A stretch of 64,000 nucleotides of DNA from Rubrivivax albus (GTDB lineage: Bacteria; Pseudomonadota; Gammaproteobacteria; Burkholderiales; Burkholderiaceae_C), in contig NZ_SACT01000002.1 in NCBI RefSeq assembly GCF_004016515.1, forward strand, positions 434,001 through 498,000, read 5' to 3'. A program made the position numbers and the translations under genes. Under the pieces are notes generated by a model that was not told the DNA's origin, searched no databases, and worked only from the letters and a program-made list of their open reading frames with translations. Within the stretch, counting starts at the first letter, position 1, and every line of letters starts with the position of its first letter. Positions 1 to 7,759 of the stretch are shown piece by piece.

Positions 1-1
1 G

Positions 2-571
2 GTGGCCGCCGTCATGGCCGGCGCGCTGGCGGTGTTCGCGTTCAAGGACGCGCGCTTCCGCGGCAACACGGTGCAGTGGCTGGGCGGCGTGGCCATCGGC
101 CTCATCGTGGTGGCCGGCTGGTACGTCACCGGCCATCTGGGCTACGGTGAGCACCCGGAGACGATGGAGCAGGTCTTCTTCGCCACCAACACGCGGGCGT
201 TGGAGTCGATGAGCTTCGTCGGCCCCACGGCCTGGAGCCTGGAGTTGCTGTTGCTGTGGACCGACAGCTCGCTGCACCTGAGCTTCGGCGTCGCCACGCT
301 GATCGGCGTGGTGGCCGGCTCTGCGGCGGTGGCGCTGCTCACGGGCAAGTTCCGCTGGGAGGGCTTTGCGAGCTTCACCGACCTGCGCCAGCAGTTGATC
401 GGCGCCGTGCTGATGGGCTTCGGCGGCGTCACCGCGCTGGGCTGCACCGTGGGCCAGGGGCTCAGTGGCATCTCCACGCTGGCCATCGGCAGCTTCATCG
501 CCGTGGCCGGCATCGTGGCAGGATCGGCGGCATGGCTGAAGTACACGCTGTGGCGGGAGGAGAACAGCTGA
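2..571 (+). CDS. YeeE/YedE-family sulfur transporter, 3' part (cut by window start)
   Basis: C-terminal 189 residues of an integral membrane protein of the YeeE/YedE (TsuA-like) family, which imports thiosulfate or related sulfur compounds. Several hydrophobic membrane segments are visible. The family signature GCTVGQGLSG lies about 40 residues from the end, and its cysteine is the type thought to interact with the sulfur substrate. The reading frame is open at the first base, so the true start is almost certainly upstream and the GTG at position 2 is not a proposed start. The stop TGA overlaps the proposed CTG start of the next gene. The family assignment is firm; the exact substrate is inferred from the family. 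Confidence 0.85.
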   Translation: MAAVMAGALAVFAFKDARFRGNTVQWLGGVAIGLIVVAGWYVTGHLGYGEHPETMEQVFFATNTRALESMSFVGPTAWSLELLLLWTDSSLHLSFGVATLIGVVAGSAAVALLTGKFRWEGFASFTDLRQQLIGAVLMGFGGVTALGCTVGQGLSGISTLAIGSFIAVAGIVAGSAAWLKYTLWREENS

Positions 572-1689
572 GGCGTCGCAGCCTCGGGCCGGCTTGGTCG
601 GCCCTGACTTGCGCGCTCCTGTTGACCCTGCTGGCCGGCTGCGCCGTCGAAGGCCCTTCAGCGCCGCAGCGCAGCGCCGAGGCCATCCAGGCCGACATCG
701 AGGCCCTGCTGCCCCCGCGTGTGCCGCAGCGCGCGGCCTGGGCGGTGGACCTGCAGCTGGTGTTCGCCGGCCTGAAGCTGGCGCCGACCACCGAGAACGT
801 CTGCGCCGTGCTGGCGGTGACGGAGCAGGAATCCACCTTCAACCCCGACCCGCCGGTGCCCAACCTGGGCCGCATCGCGCGCGAGGAGATCGTGCGCCGC
901 GCCGGGCGCCTGGGCGTGCCCGAGGTGGCGGTGACGCTGGCCCTGCAGCTGCGCTCGCCCGACGGCCGCAGCTATGCCGACCGCCTGGCCGCGGTGAAGA
1001 CCGAACGCGAGCTCAGCGCCATCTACGAGGCCTTCATCGGCCAGGTGCCGCTGGGCCAGCGCCTGTTCGCCGGCTTCAACCCGGTGCGCACCGGCGGGCC
1101 GATGCAGGTGAGCATCGACTTCGCCGAGGCCCACGTGCAGCAGCGGCCCTACCCGTTCCCGGCGGCGCAGACCGTGCGCCACGAAGTCTTCACGCGCCGC
1201 GGCGGCCTGTACTTCGGCACCGCACACCTGCTGGACTACCCGGCCGCCGCCTACGGCGGCACCATGCTCTACCGCTTCGCCGACTTCAACGCCGGCCGCT
1301 GGGCCAGCCGCAACGCCGCCTTCCAGCAGGCGCTGGCGGTGGCCAGCGGGCGCAAGCTCGACCTCGACGGCGACCTCTTCCTGCCCGACCCGACGCAGCC
1401 CGGCCAGACCGAAGCGGCCGCACGCAGCCTGGGCGACGCGCTGGGCATGAGCGACCGCGCCATCCGGCGCGATCTGGAGCGCAGCCGCGGCGAGGACTTC
1501 GACCGCAGCGACCTGGCGATCAAGGTCTTCGCGCTGGCCGAGCAGCGCAGCGGCCAGCCCCAGCCGCGGGCGGTGGTGCCGCGCATCGTGCTGCAGAGCC
1601 CGAAGATCACGCGCCGGCTGACCACCGAGTGGTTCGCGCGGCGGGTCGACGAGCGGTACCGGCGCTGCCTGCAGCGGGCCAGCGGCTGA
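568..1689 (+). CDS. DUF1615 lipoprotein
   Basis: Protein of about 373 residues with a lipoprotein signal peptide (LLTLLAGC, Cys near residue 25) followed by a domain that I recognise as DUF1615. The region TEQESTFNPDPPVPNLGR resembles a catalytic-Glu stretch of lysozyme-like folds, but no activity is established. Start choice is unusual: AGGAG at 558-562 sits 5 nt before a CTG at 568, and that CTG overlaps the upstream stop as CTGA. GTG at 550 and ATG at 532 are in frame but lack a spaced Shine-Dalgarno sequence. Translational coupling to the transporter gene is likely. The gene ends head-on against the YkgJ-like gene. Function unknown. Confidence 0.75.
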   Translation: MRRRSLGPAWSALTCALLLTLLAGCAVEGPSAPQRSAEAIQADIEALLPPRVPQRAAWAVDLQLVFAGLKLAPTTENVCAVLAVTEQESTFNPDPPVPNLGRIAREEIVRRAGRLGVPEVAVTLALQLRSPDGRSYADRLAAVKTERELSAIYEAFIGQVPLGQRLFAGFNPVRTGGPMQVSIDFAEAHVQQRPYPFPAAQTVRHEVFTRRGGLYFGTAHLLDYPAAAYGGTMLYRFADFNAGRWASRNAAFQQALAVASGRKLDLDGDLFLPDPTQPGQTEAAARSLGDALGMSDRAIRRDLERSRGEDFDRSDLAIKVFALAEQRSGQPQPRAVVPRIVLQSPKITRRLTTEWFARRVDERYRRCLQRASG

Positions 1690-1695
1690 CCCGGG

Positions 1696-2142
1696 TCAGT
1701 GGGCGAGCGGCGGAGGGTCCGACGGGCCTTCGGCCGCCACGACCGGCAATGGCACCGCGTTGGGCATTGGTGCCGGCAATGGATCGGTGGGCGGATCGCC
1801 GGGCCCTCCACCGTCGATGCTGAGGTCCAGGCCGACCTCGATCCCCAGCGGCGGGAGTCCGTGCCGCCGCCGCGCGCGCTGGCACTTGTCCTCGCCCGGC
1901 TGCAGTTCCCGGCAGGGCGACGGGCGCTGTTCGTACACCGTGCAGGCCACCGAACCGCCGATGTCGCCGGCCAGCGCCTCGCAGCGCGGCCGGGGCTGCT
2001 CGGTGCCCGCCATGCAGGCGTACCAGCGGCCCAGGGGCCGGGTCAGCGTGGCGGGCAGCGGCTCCGCCTCGGCCCAGTAGAACGACACGCGGTAGGTGGC
2101 GCAGCAGGCACCGCAGGTGGTGCAGGGCGACGGCTCGGACAT
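1696..2142 (-). CDS. YkgJ-family cysteine cluster protein
   Basis: 148-residue protein with the N-terminal motif CTTCGACC and later cysteines spaced as CTVYEQRPSPC and C near residue 86. This is the UPF0153/YkgJ pattern thought to bind zinc or an iron-sulfur cluster. The C-terminal 50 residues are Pro-rich and low in complexity. It lies downstream of the ABC exporter genes on the same strand with a 75-nt gap, and it could be cotranscribed. Its stop codon and that of the opposing DUF1615 gene both fall in the palindrome at 1686-1699. The family is clear; the biochemical role is not known. Confidence 0.8.
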   Translation of the reverse strand: MSEPSPCTTCGACCATYRVSFYWAEAEPLPATLTRPLGRWYACMAGTEQPRPRCEALAGDIGGSVACTVYEQRPSPCRELQPGEDKCQRARRRHGLPPLGIEVGLDLSIDGGGPGDPPTDPLPAPMPNAVPLPVVAAEGPSDPPPLAH

Positions 2143-2217
2143 GCGGACTCGCAGCAGGACCCGGGAGCGGGCGCGCGATTCTGCCCGGGCGCGAACATCC
2201 CGGCGCGGCCGTCGGCT

Positions 2218-2940
2218 TCAGGCGGCGGCGGTGGCGGGGTCGGCGTTGCGCTGCACGTCCACCAGCACGCCGTCCTCCAGGTGGTAGACGGTGTCGAAGC
2301 CGGCGATCATGCGGTGGTCGTGGGTGACGGTGATCACCGCCGAACCACGCTCGCGCGCGATGCGCCGCAGCAGCGCCATGACCTTGTTGCCGCGGTCGGT
2401 GTCCAGCGCGGCGGTGGGCTCGTCGGCCAGGATCAGCGGCGGCTCGTTGGCCAGCGCACGGCCGATGGCCACGCGCTGCTGTTCGCCGCCGGACAGGCGC
2501 GCCGGCAGCATGTCGGCCCGATGGTCGATCTCCAGGTAGGCCAGCAACTCGCGTGCGCGGCGGCCGGCCTCGCGCGCGCCCACGCCGTTGAGCTGCATCA
2601 CCAGGGCCACGTTCTCCTGCACGGTGAGGAACGGGATCAGGTTGTGCTGCTGGAAGATGAAACCGACATGCTGGCGGCGGAAGGCACGCGCGTCGACACC
2701 GGTGGGGCCGTCGTCCCAGAGCAGCCGGTCGCGGATCACGATGCGGCCGGTCGTCGGTGGCGTGATCAGGCTGATGGCCAGCAGCAGCGTGCTCTTGCCC
2801 GAACCGCTGGGGCCCAGCAGCGCCACCAGTTCGCCGGGCTGGACGTCCAGCGAAGTCGGCTTGAGCGCCTGCACGGCCGTGGCGCCGCTGCCGAAGGTCT
2901 GGCTGACGTGGTCGACCGAAAGCACAGCACTCACGTTCAC
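2218..2940 (-). CDS. ABC transporter ATP-binding protein (DevA/MacB-type)
   Basis: 240-residue ATPase subunit. Walker A is GPSGSGKST near residue 45, the signature is LSGGEQQR, and Walker B with the catalytic Glu is [13 protein letters not shown] switch His lies in VTHDHR. The class is that of MacB/LolD/DevA exporters, which pair with FtsX-like permeases. It overlaps the permease gene by 4 nt (ATGA) and is the last gene of an adaptor-permease-ATPase operon. The complex should couple cytoplasmic ATP hydrolysis to export through the periplasmic adaptor; the substrate cannot be told from sequence. Confidence 0.92.
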   Translation of the reverse strand: MNVSAVLSVDHVSQTFGSGATAVQALKPTSLDVQPGELVALLGPSGSGKSTLLLAISLITPPTTGRIVIRDRLLWDDGPTGVDARAFRRQHVGFIFQQHNLIPFLTVQENVALVMQLNGVGAREAGRRARELLAYLEIDHRADMLPARLSGGEQQRVAIGRALANEPPLILADEPTAALDTDRGNKVMALLRRIARERGSAVITVTHDHRMIAGFDTVYHLEDGVLVDVQRNADPATAAA

Positions 2941-4133
2941 CCCCCCAGCGCCAGCTGCGGCGGCGTGCGCAGCGCATGCCAGATGGCCATGCCGCTGGCC
3001 AGCACACCGCCGGCCAGCATCACGGCGAAGGTGATGGCCGTCTCCGACGCCGCGAAGCTCAGCGTGCGCGGGAAGCCCGGCGCGATCAGGTTGCGCAGCA
3101 GCCAGGCACCGGCGAAGCTGGCCAGCGTGAGCGCCAGCGACTGCTCCAGGATCAGGCGCACGATCACGCTGTTGGGCGCGCCGATGAGCTTGAGCGTCGC
3201 GATGGACTTGATCTTTTCGATCGTCAGCACGTAGACGATGAGCGCGATGATCACGATGGAGACGATCACCAGCAGGGTGCGGAACAGGCCCAGCACGCCG
3301 GAGATGCGCTTCAGCCGCCCCTCCAGCATCAGCGTGCGCTCCTCGTCTGTGGTGTAGACGTTGACGTACAGCCAGTCACGCAGGTGCTGCGCCACGGCGG
3401 CGCGGTCGGCGCCGGGCTGCAGGCGCACGAGCACGGCGTTGATCTGCGCCGGCGCGCCGCTCACCAGGGGCAGCAGCCGCTCGGCCTGCGCGTCGCCATA
3501 ACCGGCGGCAGACAGCCGCTGCAGCGTGGCGGCGCGCGACTGGTCCACCGCGCGCGGGTCCTGCTCGAACTGCACGTCCTGTGCGTCGGCCAGCGACATC
3601 CACAGCAGCGGGTTGCCCGACGCGTCCACCGCGCCGGCGCTGACGCCGACCACGGTGTAGGTGTCGCCGGAAAGCACGAAGCGATCATTCAGCGCCAGGC
3701 CGAGCTTGCGGTCGGCCACCACCTCGTAGTGCGCGGCACGGATGGTGCGGCCTTCCACCAGTCGCCCGGGCCCGCCCAGACCGCCGAAGACGTCGTAGCC
3801 GATCACGGTGAACTGCTGCTCGGCGCCGCGGCCCAGGGCGCGCTGCGCGGTGTAGAGCACCAGCGGGCTGGCCTGCGCCACGCCGGGCGTGGCGGCCACG
3901 CTCTTGAAGCTGTCCAGCGGCAGCCGCGACGGTTCGTTGAACGGGCCGCCACGCCCGCGTTCCACCACCCACAGGTCGGTGCGCAGGTTCTCGATCAGCC
4001 AGACGCCATCGGCGATGTTGCCGCGGTAGATGCCGTTCATCACCAGCACGATGGCCAGCAGCATCGACACGCCGACGATGGTGGCGACGAACTTGCCGAG
4101 GTGCCGGCGGATATCCTTGACCGCGAGGTCCAT
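2937..4133 (-). CDS. ABC transporter permease, FtsX/DevC-like
   Basis: 398-residue permease with one N-terminal membrane helix (residues about 17-40), a large periplasmic MacB-PCD-like domain (about 45-270), then three C-terminal helices forming the FtsX domain. TIEKIKSIATLKLIGAPN is the typical coupling-helix region of this family. The layout matches DevC of the DevBCA exporters and MacB-type mechanotransmission permeases. Twelve nucleotides separate it from the adaptor gene upstream, and it overlaps the ATPase gene downstream by 4 nt, so the three are one transcription unit. Substrate unknown. Confidence 0.9.
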   Translation of the reverse strand: MDLAVKDIRRHLGKFVATIVGVSMLLAIVLVMNGIYRGNIADGVWLIENLRTDLWVVERGRGGPFNEPSRLPLDSFKSVAATPGVAQASPLVLYTAQRALGRGAEQQFTVIGYDVFGGLGGPGRLVEGRTIRAAHYEVVADRKLGLALNDRFVLSGDTYTVVGVSAGAVDASGNPLLWMSLADAQDVQFEQDPRAVDQSRAATLQRLSAAGYGDAQAERLLPLVSGAPAQINAVLVRLQPGADRAAVAQHLRDWLYVNVYTTDEERTLMLEGRLKRISGVLGLFRTLLVIVSIVIIALIVYVLTIEKIKSIATLKLIGAPNSVIVRLILEQSLALTLASFAGAWLLRNLIAPGFPRTLSFAASETAITFAVMLAGGVLASGMAIWHALRTPPQLALGG

Positions 4134-4145
4134 GGCCGACTTGGT

Positions 4146-5285
4146 CTAGTCGGCGGCGCGCACGCGCATGCCGTCGCGCACGCCGGCAGCCACCGCCACC
4201 ACGGCGGTGCCGGCCGCGGGGCCGTCGGCCAGCAGCAGCTGCTCGCCGTCGGTGGTGCCGGGCTTCACCGCCACGAAGCGGGCTCGGCCGTCGGTCACCG
4301 TCAGCACGCCGGGGCGGCCGTCACGGTCGCGCAGCAGCGCGTTGGCGGGCACGCGCAGGCCGCGCTGCTCGCCGGCCATCACCGTCACCTCGGCCTGCTG
4401 GTCGATGGCGAACCGTGCCGGCAGGGTGTCGAAGGCGACGTGGGCCTCGATCTCGCGCGTGGCGGGGTCCGACTGTCGCGCGATGCGCGCCACCCGGCCG
4501 GCGTGCTCGGCGCCGGTGCGCAGGCGGATGCGCGCCGGCTGCCCCGGCTGCAGTGCCGCCAGCTGGGCCTCGTCCACGCGCATGGCCACCCAGACGCTGG
4601 CCGGGTCCACCAGGCGCAGCAGCGGCGTGCCGGCCACCACGGTGCTGCCCGGCTCCACCAGGCGCTGGATCACCAGCGCGTCCACCGGTGCACGCAGCTG
4701 CGCGAACGAGGCGGTGACGTCTGCGGCGGCCAGGTCATGTGCCGACGCGGCCAGCTCGGCCCGGCGCGCGGCCAGCGTGGCGGCGGCGCTCTGCTCGGCG
4801 GCCACGGCCGCGTCCAGCGCCGCCTGCGTGCTGTCCAGCCCGGCCGTGGAGACAAAACCCTGGGCCTGCAACGCGGCGTCGCGCTGGGCGCGGCTGCGCG
4901 CCAGCGCCAGGTCGGCCTGCGCCTTGCGCAGCGCCGCCTCGGCCGCCTCGATGTTGCGCGCCTGGGTGCCGCGCTGCGCGGCCACGGTGTCGCGGCGGGC
5001 GCGTAGGTCGCGGTCGTCCAGCGCCACCAGCAGGTCGCCGGCTTGCACGGTGTCGCCGACGTCGGCGTTCACCGCCGTGACGGTGGCCGTGAGGCGCGCC
5101 GCCAGCGTGAGCGGCACGCGGGCCTGCACGGTGCCCGGGCCCTGCACACGCACGGCCACCGTGCCTTCGGCCACAGTGGTCACGGGCACCGCCACGGCCC
5201 GGCCAAAGCGCCACCAACCCGCGCCGGCAGCCACGGCCACCACGGCCACGGTCGCCAGGGCCGCGGCCCACCGCTGTCGGTTCAT
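4146..5285 (-). CDS. HlyD/DevB-family periplasmic adaptor
   Basis: 379-residue membrane fusion protein. An N-terminal membrane anchor (about residues 8-25) is followed by a lipoyl/barrel-sandwich half, a long Ala- and Gln-rich coiled-coil hairpin (about 95-185), the second lipoyl half and a beta-barrel (LVDPASVWVAMRVDEAQLA). It should link the FtsX-like permease in the inner membrane to an outer-membrane TolC-type channel, which is not encoded here. It is the first gene of the operon. About 70 nt separate it from the IclR gene upstream on the same strand. Confidence 0.9.
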   Translation of the reverse strand: MNRQRWAAALATVAVVAVAAGAGWWRFGRAVAVPVTTVAEGTVAVRVQGPGTVQARVPLTLAARLTATVTAVNADVGDTVQAGDLLVALDDRDLRARRDTVAAQRGTQARNIEAAEAALRKAQADLALARSRAQRDAALQAQGFVSTAGLDSTQAALDAAVAAEQSAAATLAARRAELAASAHDLAAADVTASFAQLRAPVDALVIQRLVEPGSTVVAGTPLLRLVDPASVWVAMRVDEAQLAALQPGQPARIRLRTGAEHAGRVARIARQSDPATREIEAHVAFDTLPARFAIDQQAEVTVMAGEQRGLRVPANALLRDRDGRPGVLTVTDGRARFVAVKPGTTDGEQLLLADGPAAGTAVVAVAAGVRDGMRVRAAD

Positions 5286-5356
5286 CGTCTGCGCCTATAC
5301 GTCTGAGGGTATGGCGCGACTCTAGGCGTGGCCGGTGCCTGCCGGCTTGATCCGCA

Positions 5357-6112
5357 TCAATCGACGCGTGTCGCCGCGCTGCGTGCGCCCAACTGCCGGG
5401 ACAGTGCCGCCGCCGCAGCCTTCAGCGCCTGCGCCGGCGGGCCGTCGGGGCGCACGTCGAAGCTGGCGCTCGGGCCGATGGCCGTCAGGCTCAGCACCAG
5501 GCGGTTGCCGGCGTCGAACACCGGTGCGGCCAGCGCCGACACGCCGGCCACCACGCCGTCGTTGGCGGTGGCGATGCCGGCATCGCGCACGGCGGCCAGG
5601 TCACGCTCGAAGGCGGCATCGAACACTGCGCCCGGGTCGCTGGCGCGGATCTCGGCGTGCGACAGCCAGGCGGCGAACAGCGTGCCCGACGCGGTGCCGC
5701 GCAGGCTCATCACCGTGCCGTGGCGCATGGCCACGTGCACCGGCAGCGGCCCGGGTTCGGTGCGCACGATGGTGGCGCCGCGCGGGCCCCAGACGGCGAT
5801 GCCCACGGTCTGCCCCACCACGTCCGCCAACCCCGGCAGCTGCGCACTGGCCAGCCGCACCGGGTCGCTCTGCTGCAGGCTGATCAGGCCCAGCTGCATG
5901 GCCAGGGGCCCCAGGCCGTAGTGGCCACTCGCTTCGTCCTGCGCGATCAGGCCCAGCTTGCCGAAACTGACCAGGTAGGGGTGGGCCTTGGGTGGCGCCA
6001 TGCCGGCAGCCTGGGCCAGGTCCTTCAGTGCCATGGGCCTGCCCTCGTGCACCAGGGCCAGGAGCAGCCGGCCGCCCACCTCCACGCTCTGGATCCCGCG
6101 TTGTGCTTTCAT
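5357..6112 (-). CDS. IclR-family transcriptional regulator of the homogentisate operon
   Basis: About 251 residues: an N-terminal winged helix (VEVGGRLLLALVHEG onward) and a C-terminal IclR effector domain. The Met before KAQRGIQSVEVGG is chosen because family members begin a few residues before this motif. An in-frame ATG at 6148 would add 12 residues but would abut the operator. Neither start has a clear Shine-Dalgarno sequence. The gene is divergent from the homogentisate catabolic operon and shares a roughly 100-bp promoter region holding a strong inverted repeat. This is the classical arrangement for a local IclR-type regulator that responds to an aromatic intermediate. Whether it activates or represses is not shown. 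Confidence 0.88.
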   Translation of the reverse strand: MKAQRGIQSVEVGGRLLLALVHEGRPMALKDLAQAAGMAPPKAHPYLVSFGKLGLIAQDEASGHYGLGPLAMQLGLISLQQSDPVRLASAQLPGLADVVGQTVGIAVWGPRGATIVRTEPGPLPVHVAMRHGTVMSLRGTASGTLFAAWLSHAEIRASDPGAVFDAAFERDLAAVRDAGIATANDGVVAGVSALAAPVFDAGNRLVLSLTAIGPSASFDVRPDGPPAQALKAAAAALSRQLGARSAATRVD

Positions 6113-6149
6113 GTCCGGGTTTTCGCTGATATTGAATGCATTGGACATG

Positions 6150-6185
6150 ATTGAACGATTGACGGAGAATCCCGTCAAGTTCAAT
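6150..6185. promoter_or_regulatory. Palindromic operator and promoter between iclR-type gene and homogentisate operon
   Basis: Nested inverted repeat: ATTGAAC (6150-6156) pairs with GTTCAAT (6179-6185), and TTGACGG (6159-6165) pairs with CCGTCAA (6172-6178). The inner arm also supplies a -35-like TTGACG at 6159-6164, with a weak -10-like CAATAT 17 bp further on. The site therefore overlaps the forward promoter of the operon that starts at 6218. The symmetry and place fit an IclR-family binding site. Binding is inferred, not shown. Confidence 0.7.
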
Positions 6186-6217
6186 ATAGACAAACGCGTT
6201 CAACAGGAGTCTTCGCG

Positions 6218-7174
6218 ATGACGACAAAAGCCTTCGCCAGCCAGGCCGACCTCGAGGAGAAGAAGGTCAGCTTCACCAAGCTGTCCGAGCACGCCTACGC
6301 CTACACCGCCGAGGGCGACCCGAACACCGGCATCGTGATCGGCGACGACGCGGTGATGGTCATCGACACCCAGGCCACGCCGGTGATGGCGCAGGACGTG
6401 ATCCGCCGCATCCGCGAGGTCACCGACAAGCCGATCAAGTACGTGGTGCTGAGCCACTACCACGCGGTACGCGTGCTCGGCGCCAGCGCCTACCAGCCGG
6501 AGCACATCCTGGCCAGCGAGGACACGCTGAGCCTGATCAAGGAACGTGGCGAGCAGGACAAGGCCAGCGAGATCGGCCGCTTCCCGCGCCTGTTCCGCAA
6601 TGTCGAGAGCGTGCCGCCGGGCCTGACCTGGCCGACGATGACCTTCACCGGGAAGATGACGCTGTGGCTGGGCCAGCTGGAAGTGCAGCTGATCCAGCTC
6701 GGCCGCGGCCACACCAAGGGCGACACCGTGGTCTGGCTGCCGCAGGAAAGAATCCTGTTCAGCGGCGACCTGGTGGAGTTCGACGCCACGCCCTATGCCG
6801 GCGACGCCTACTTCAGCGACTGGCCGCAGACGCTGGACAACATCGCCGCGCTGAAGCCCGAGAAGCTGGTGCCCGGCCGCGGCGCCGCGCTGCAGAACGC
6901 CGACGAAGTGGCCCAGGGCCTGGCCGGCACGCGCGCCTTCATTGCCGACGTCTACGCCGCCGTGAAGGCCGGCGCCGCCGCCGGCAAGGACCTGAAGGCC
7001 GTCTACCAGGAGACCATGGCCGCCGTGCGGCCCAAGTACGGCCACTGGGTGATCTTCGACCACTGCATGCCCTTCGACGTGACGCGCGCCTTTGATGAGG
7101 CCACGCAGTACCGCGACCCGCGCATCTGGACCGCCGAGCGCGACATCGAGATGTGGAAGGCCCTGGAGTCCTGA
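6218..7174 (+). CDS. MBL-fold protein with lost second metal site
   Basis: 318-residue metallo-beta-lactamase-fold protein, first gene of the homogentisate operon, with a good Shine-Dalgarno (CAGGAG) before the ATG. The canonical HxHxDH motif reads HYHAVR here (His80, His82, Val84, Arg85). The third ligand His165 (GRGHTKGD) and bridging Asp184 (SGDLVEF) are kept, and the usual PGHG reads PGRG (Arg221). Thus the Zn1-type ligands remain while Asp, His and His of the Zn2 site are all replaced. It may be a mononuclear enzyme, perhaps a lactone or thioester hydrolase in aromatic catabolism. The substrate is not known. Confidence 0.85.
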   Translation: MTTKAFASQADLEEKKVSFTKLSEHAYAYTAEGDPNTGIVIGDDAVMVIDTQATPVMAQDVIRRIREVTDKPIKYVVLSHYHAVRVLGASAYQPEHILASEDTLSLIKERGEQDKASEIGRFPRLFRNVESVPPGLTWPTMTFTGKMTLWLGQLEVQLIQLGRGHTKGDTVVWLPQERILFSGDLVEFDATPYAGDAYFSDWPQTLDNIAALKPEKLVPGRGAALQNADEVAQGLAGTRAFIADVYAAVKAGAAAGKDLKAVYQETMAAVRPKYGHWVIFDHCMPFDVTRAFDEATQYRDPRIWTAERDIEMWKALES

Positions 7175-7209
7175 TCCTGCTGCCCGCCTGAACCCGAAGG
7201 AGACCCGCC

Positions 7210-7755
7210 ATGGCCATCGAACGCATCCACCACGTCGCCTACCGCTGCAAGGACGCCAAGCAGACCGTGGAGTGGTACGGCAAGCACCTGGGCATGGACT
7301 TCGTGCTCGCGATCGCCGAGGACAAGGTGCCGTCCACGCACGCGCCCGACCCCTACATGCACGTGTTCCTGGATGCGGGCAACGGCAACGTGCTGGCCTT
7401 CTTCGAACTGCCCAACTCGCCGGACATGGGCCGCGACGAGGCCACGCCCGAATGGGTGCAGCACCTGGCCTTCAAGGTCGGCAGCGTCGAGGAGCTGGAG
7501 GCCACCAAGGCGAAGCTGGAGGCCGCGGGCATCCCGGTGGTGGGCGTGACCGACCACACCATCTTCAAGTCGATCTACTTCTTCGATCCCAACGGCCACC
7601 GGCTGGAGCTGGCCTGCGACACGGCCACGCCGGACATGAACGCGAAGCTCGACGCGGTGAAGTGGGAGATGCTGGAAGAGTGGGCCAAGACCCGGCGCGC
7701 ACCGAAGCACGCCGCGTGGATGCACGAACAAGAGTTCGCCGGCACCGGAGCCTGA
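7210..7755 (+). CDS. VOC-family (glyoxalase/dioxygenase fold) protein
   Basis: 181-residue protein with a paired beta-alpha-beta-beta-beta fold of the vicinal oxygen chelate superfamily. IHHVAYRC near the N-terminus carries the first metal-ligand His, EWVQHLAFKV the second, and FFDPNGHRLELAC the Glu ligand near the C-terminal module. It is second in the homogentisate operon with a GAAGGAGA ribosome site and a 35-nt spacer. A role as a small ring-cleavage, isomerase or lyase enzyme is possible. It is too short to be a 4-hydroxyphenylpyruvate dioxygenase, which is about 350 residues. Function unassigned. Confidence 0.85.
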   Translation: MAIERIHHVAYRCKDAKQTVEWYGKHLGMDFVLAIAEDKVPSTHAPDPYMHVFLDAGNGNVLAFFELPNSPDMGRDEATPEWVQHLAFKVGSVEELEATKAKLEAAGIPVVGVTDHTIFKSIYFFDPNGHRLELACDTATPDMNAKLDAVKWEMLEEWAKTRRAPKHAAWMHEQEFAGTGA

Positions 7756-7759
7756 CGCC

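Noticed and set aside
7210..7755. VOC protein as 4-hydroxyphenylpyruvate dioxygenase
   Set aside because: It has about half the length of that enzyme and lacks its C-terminal ferrous-ligand arrangement in a second domain pair.
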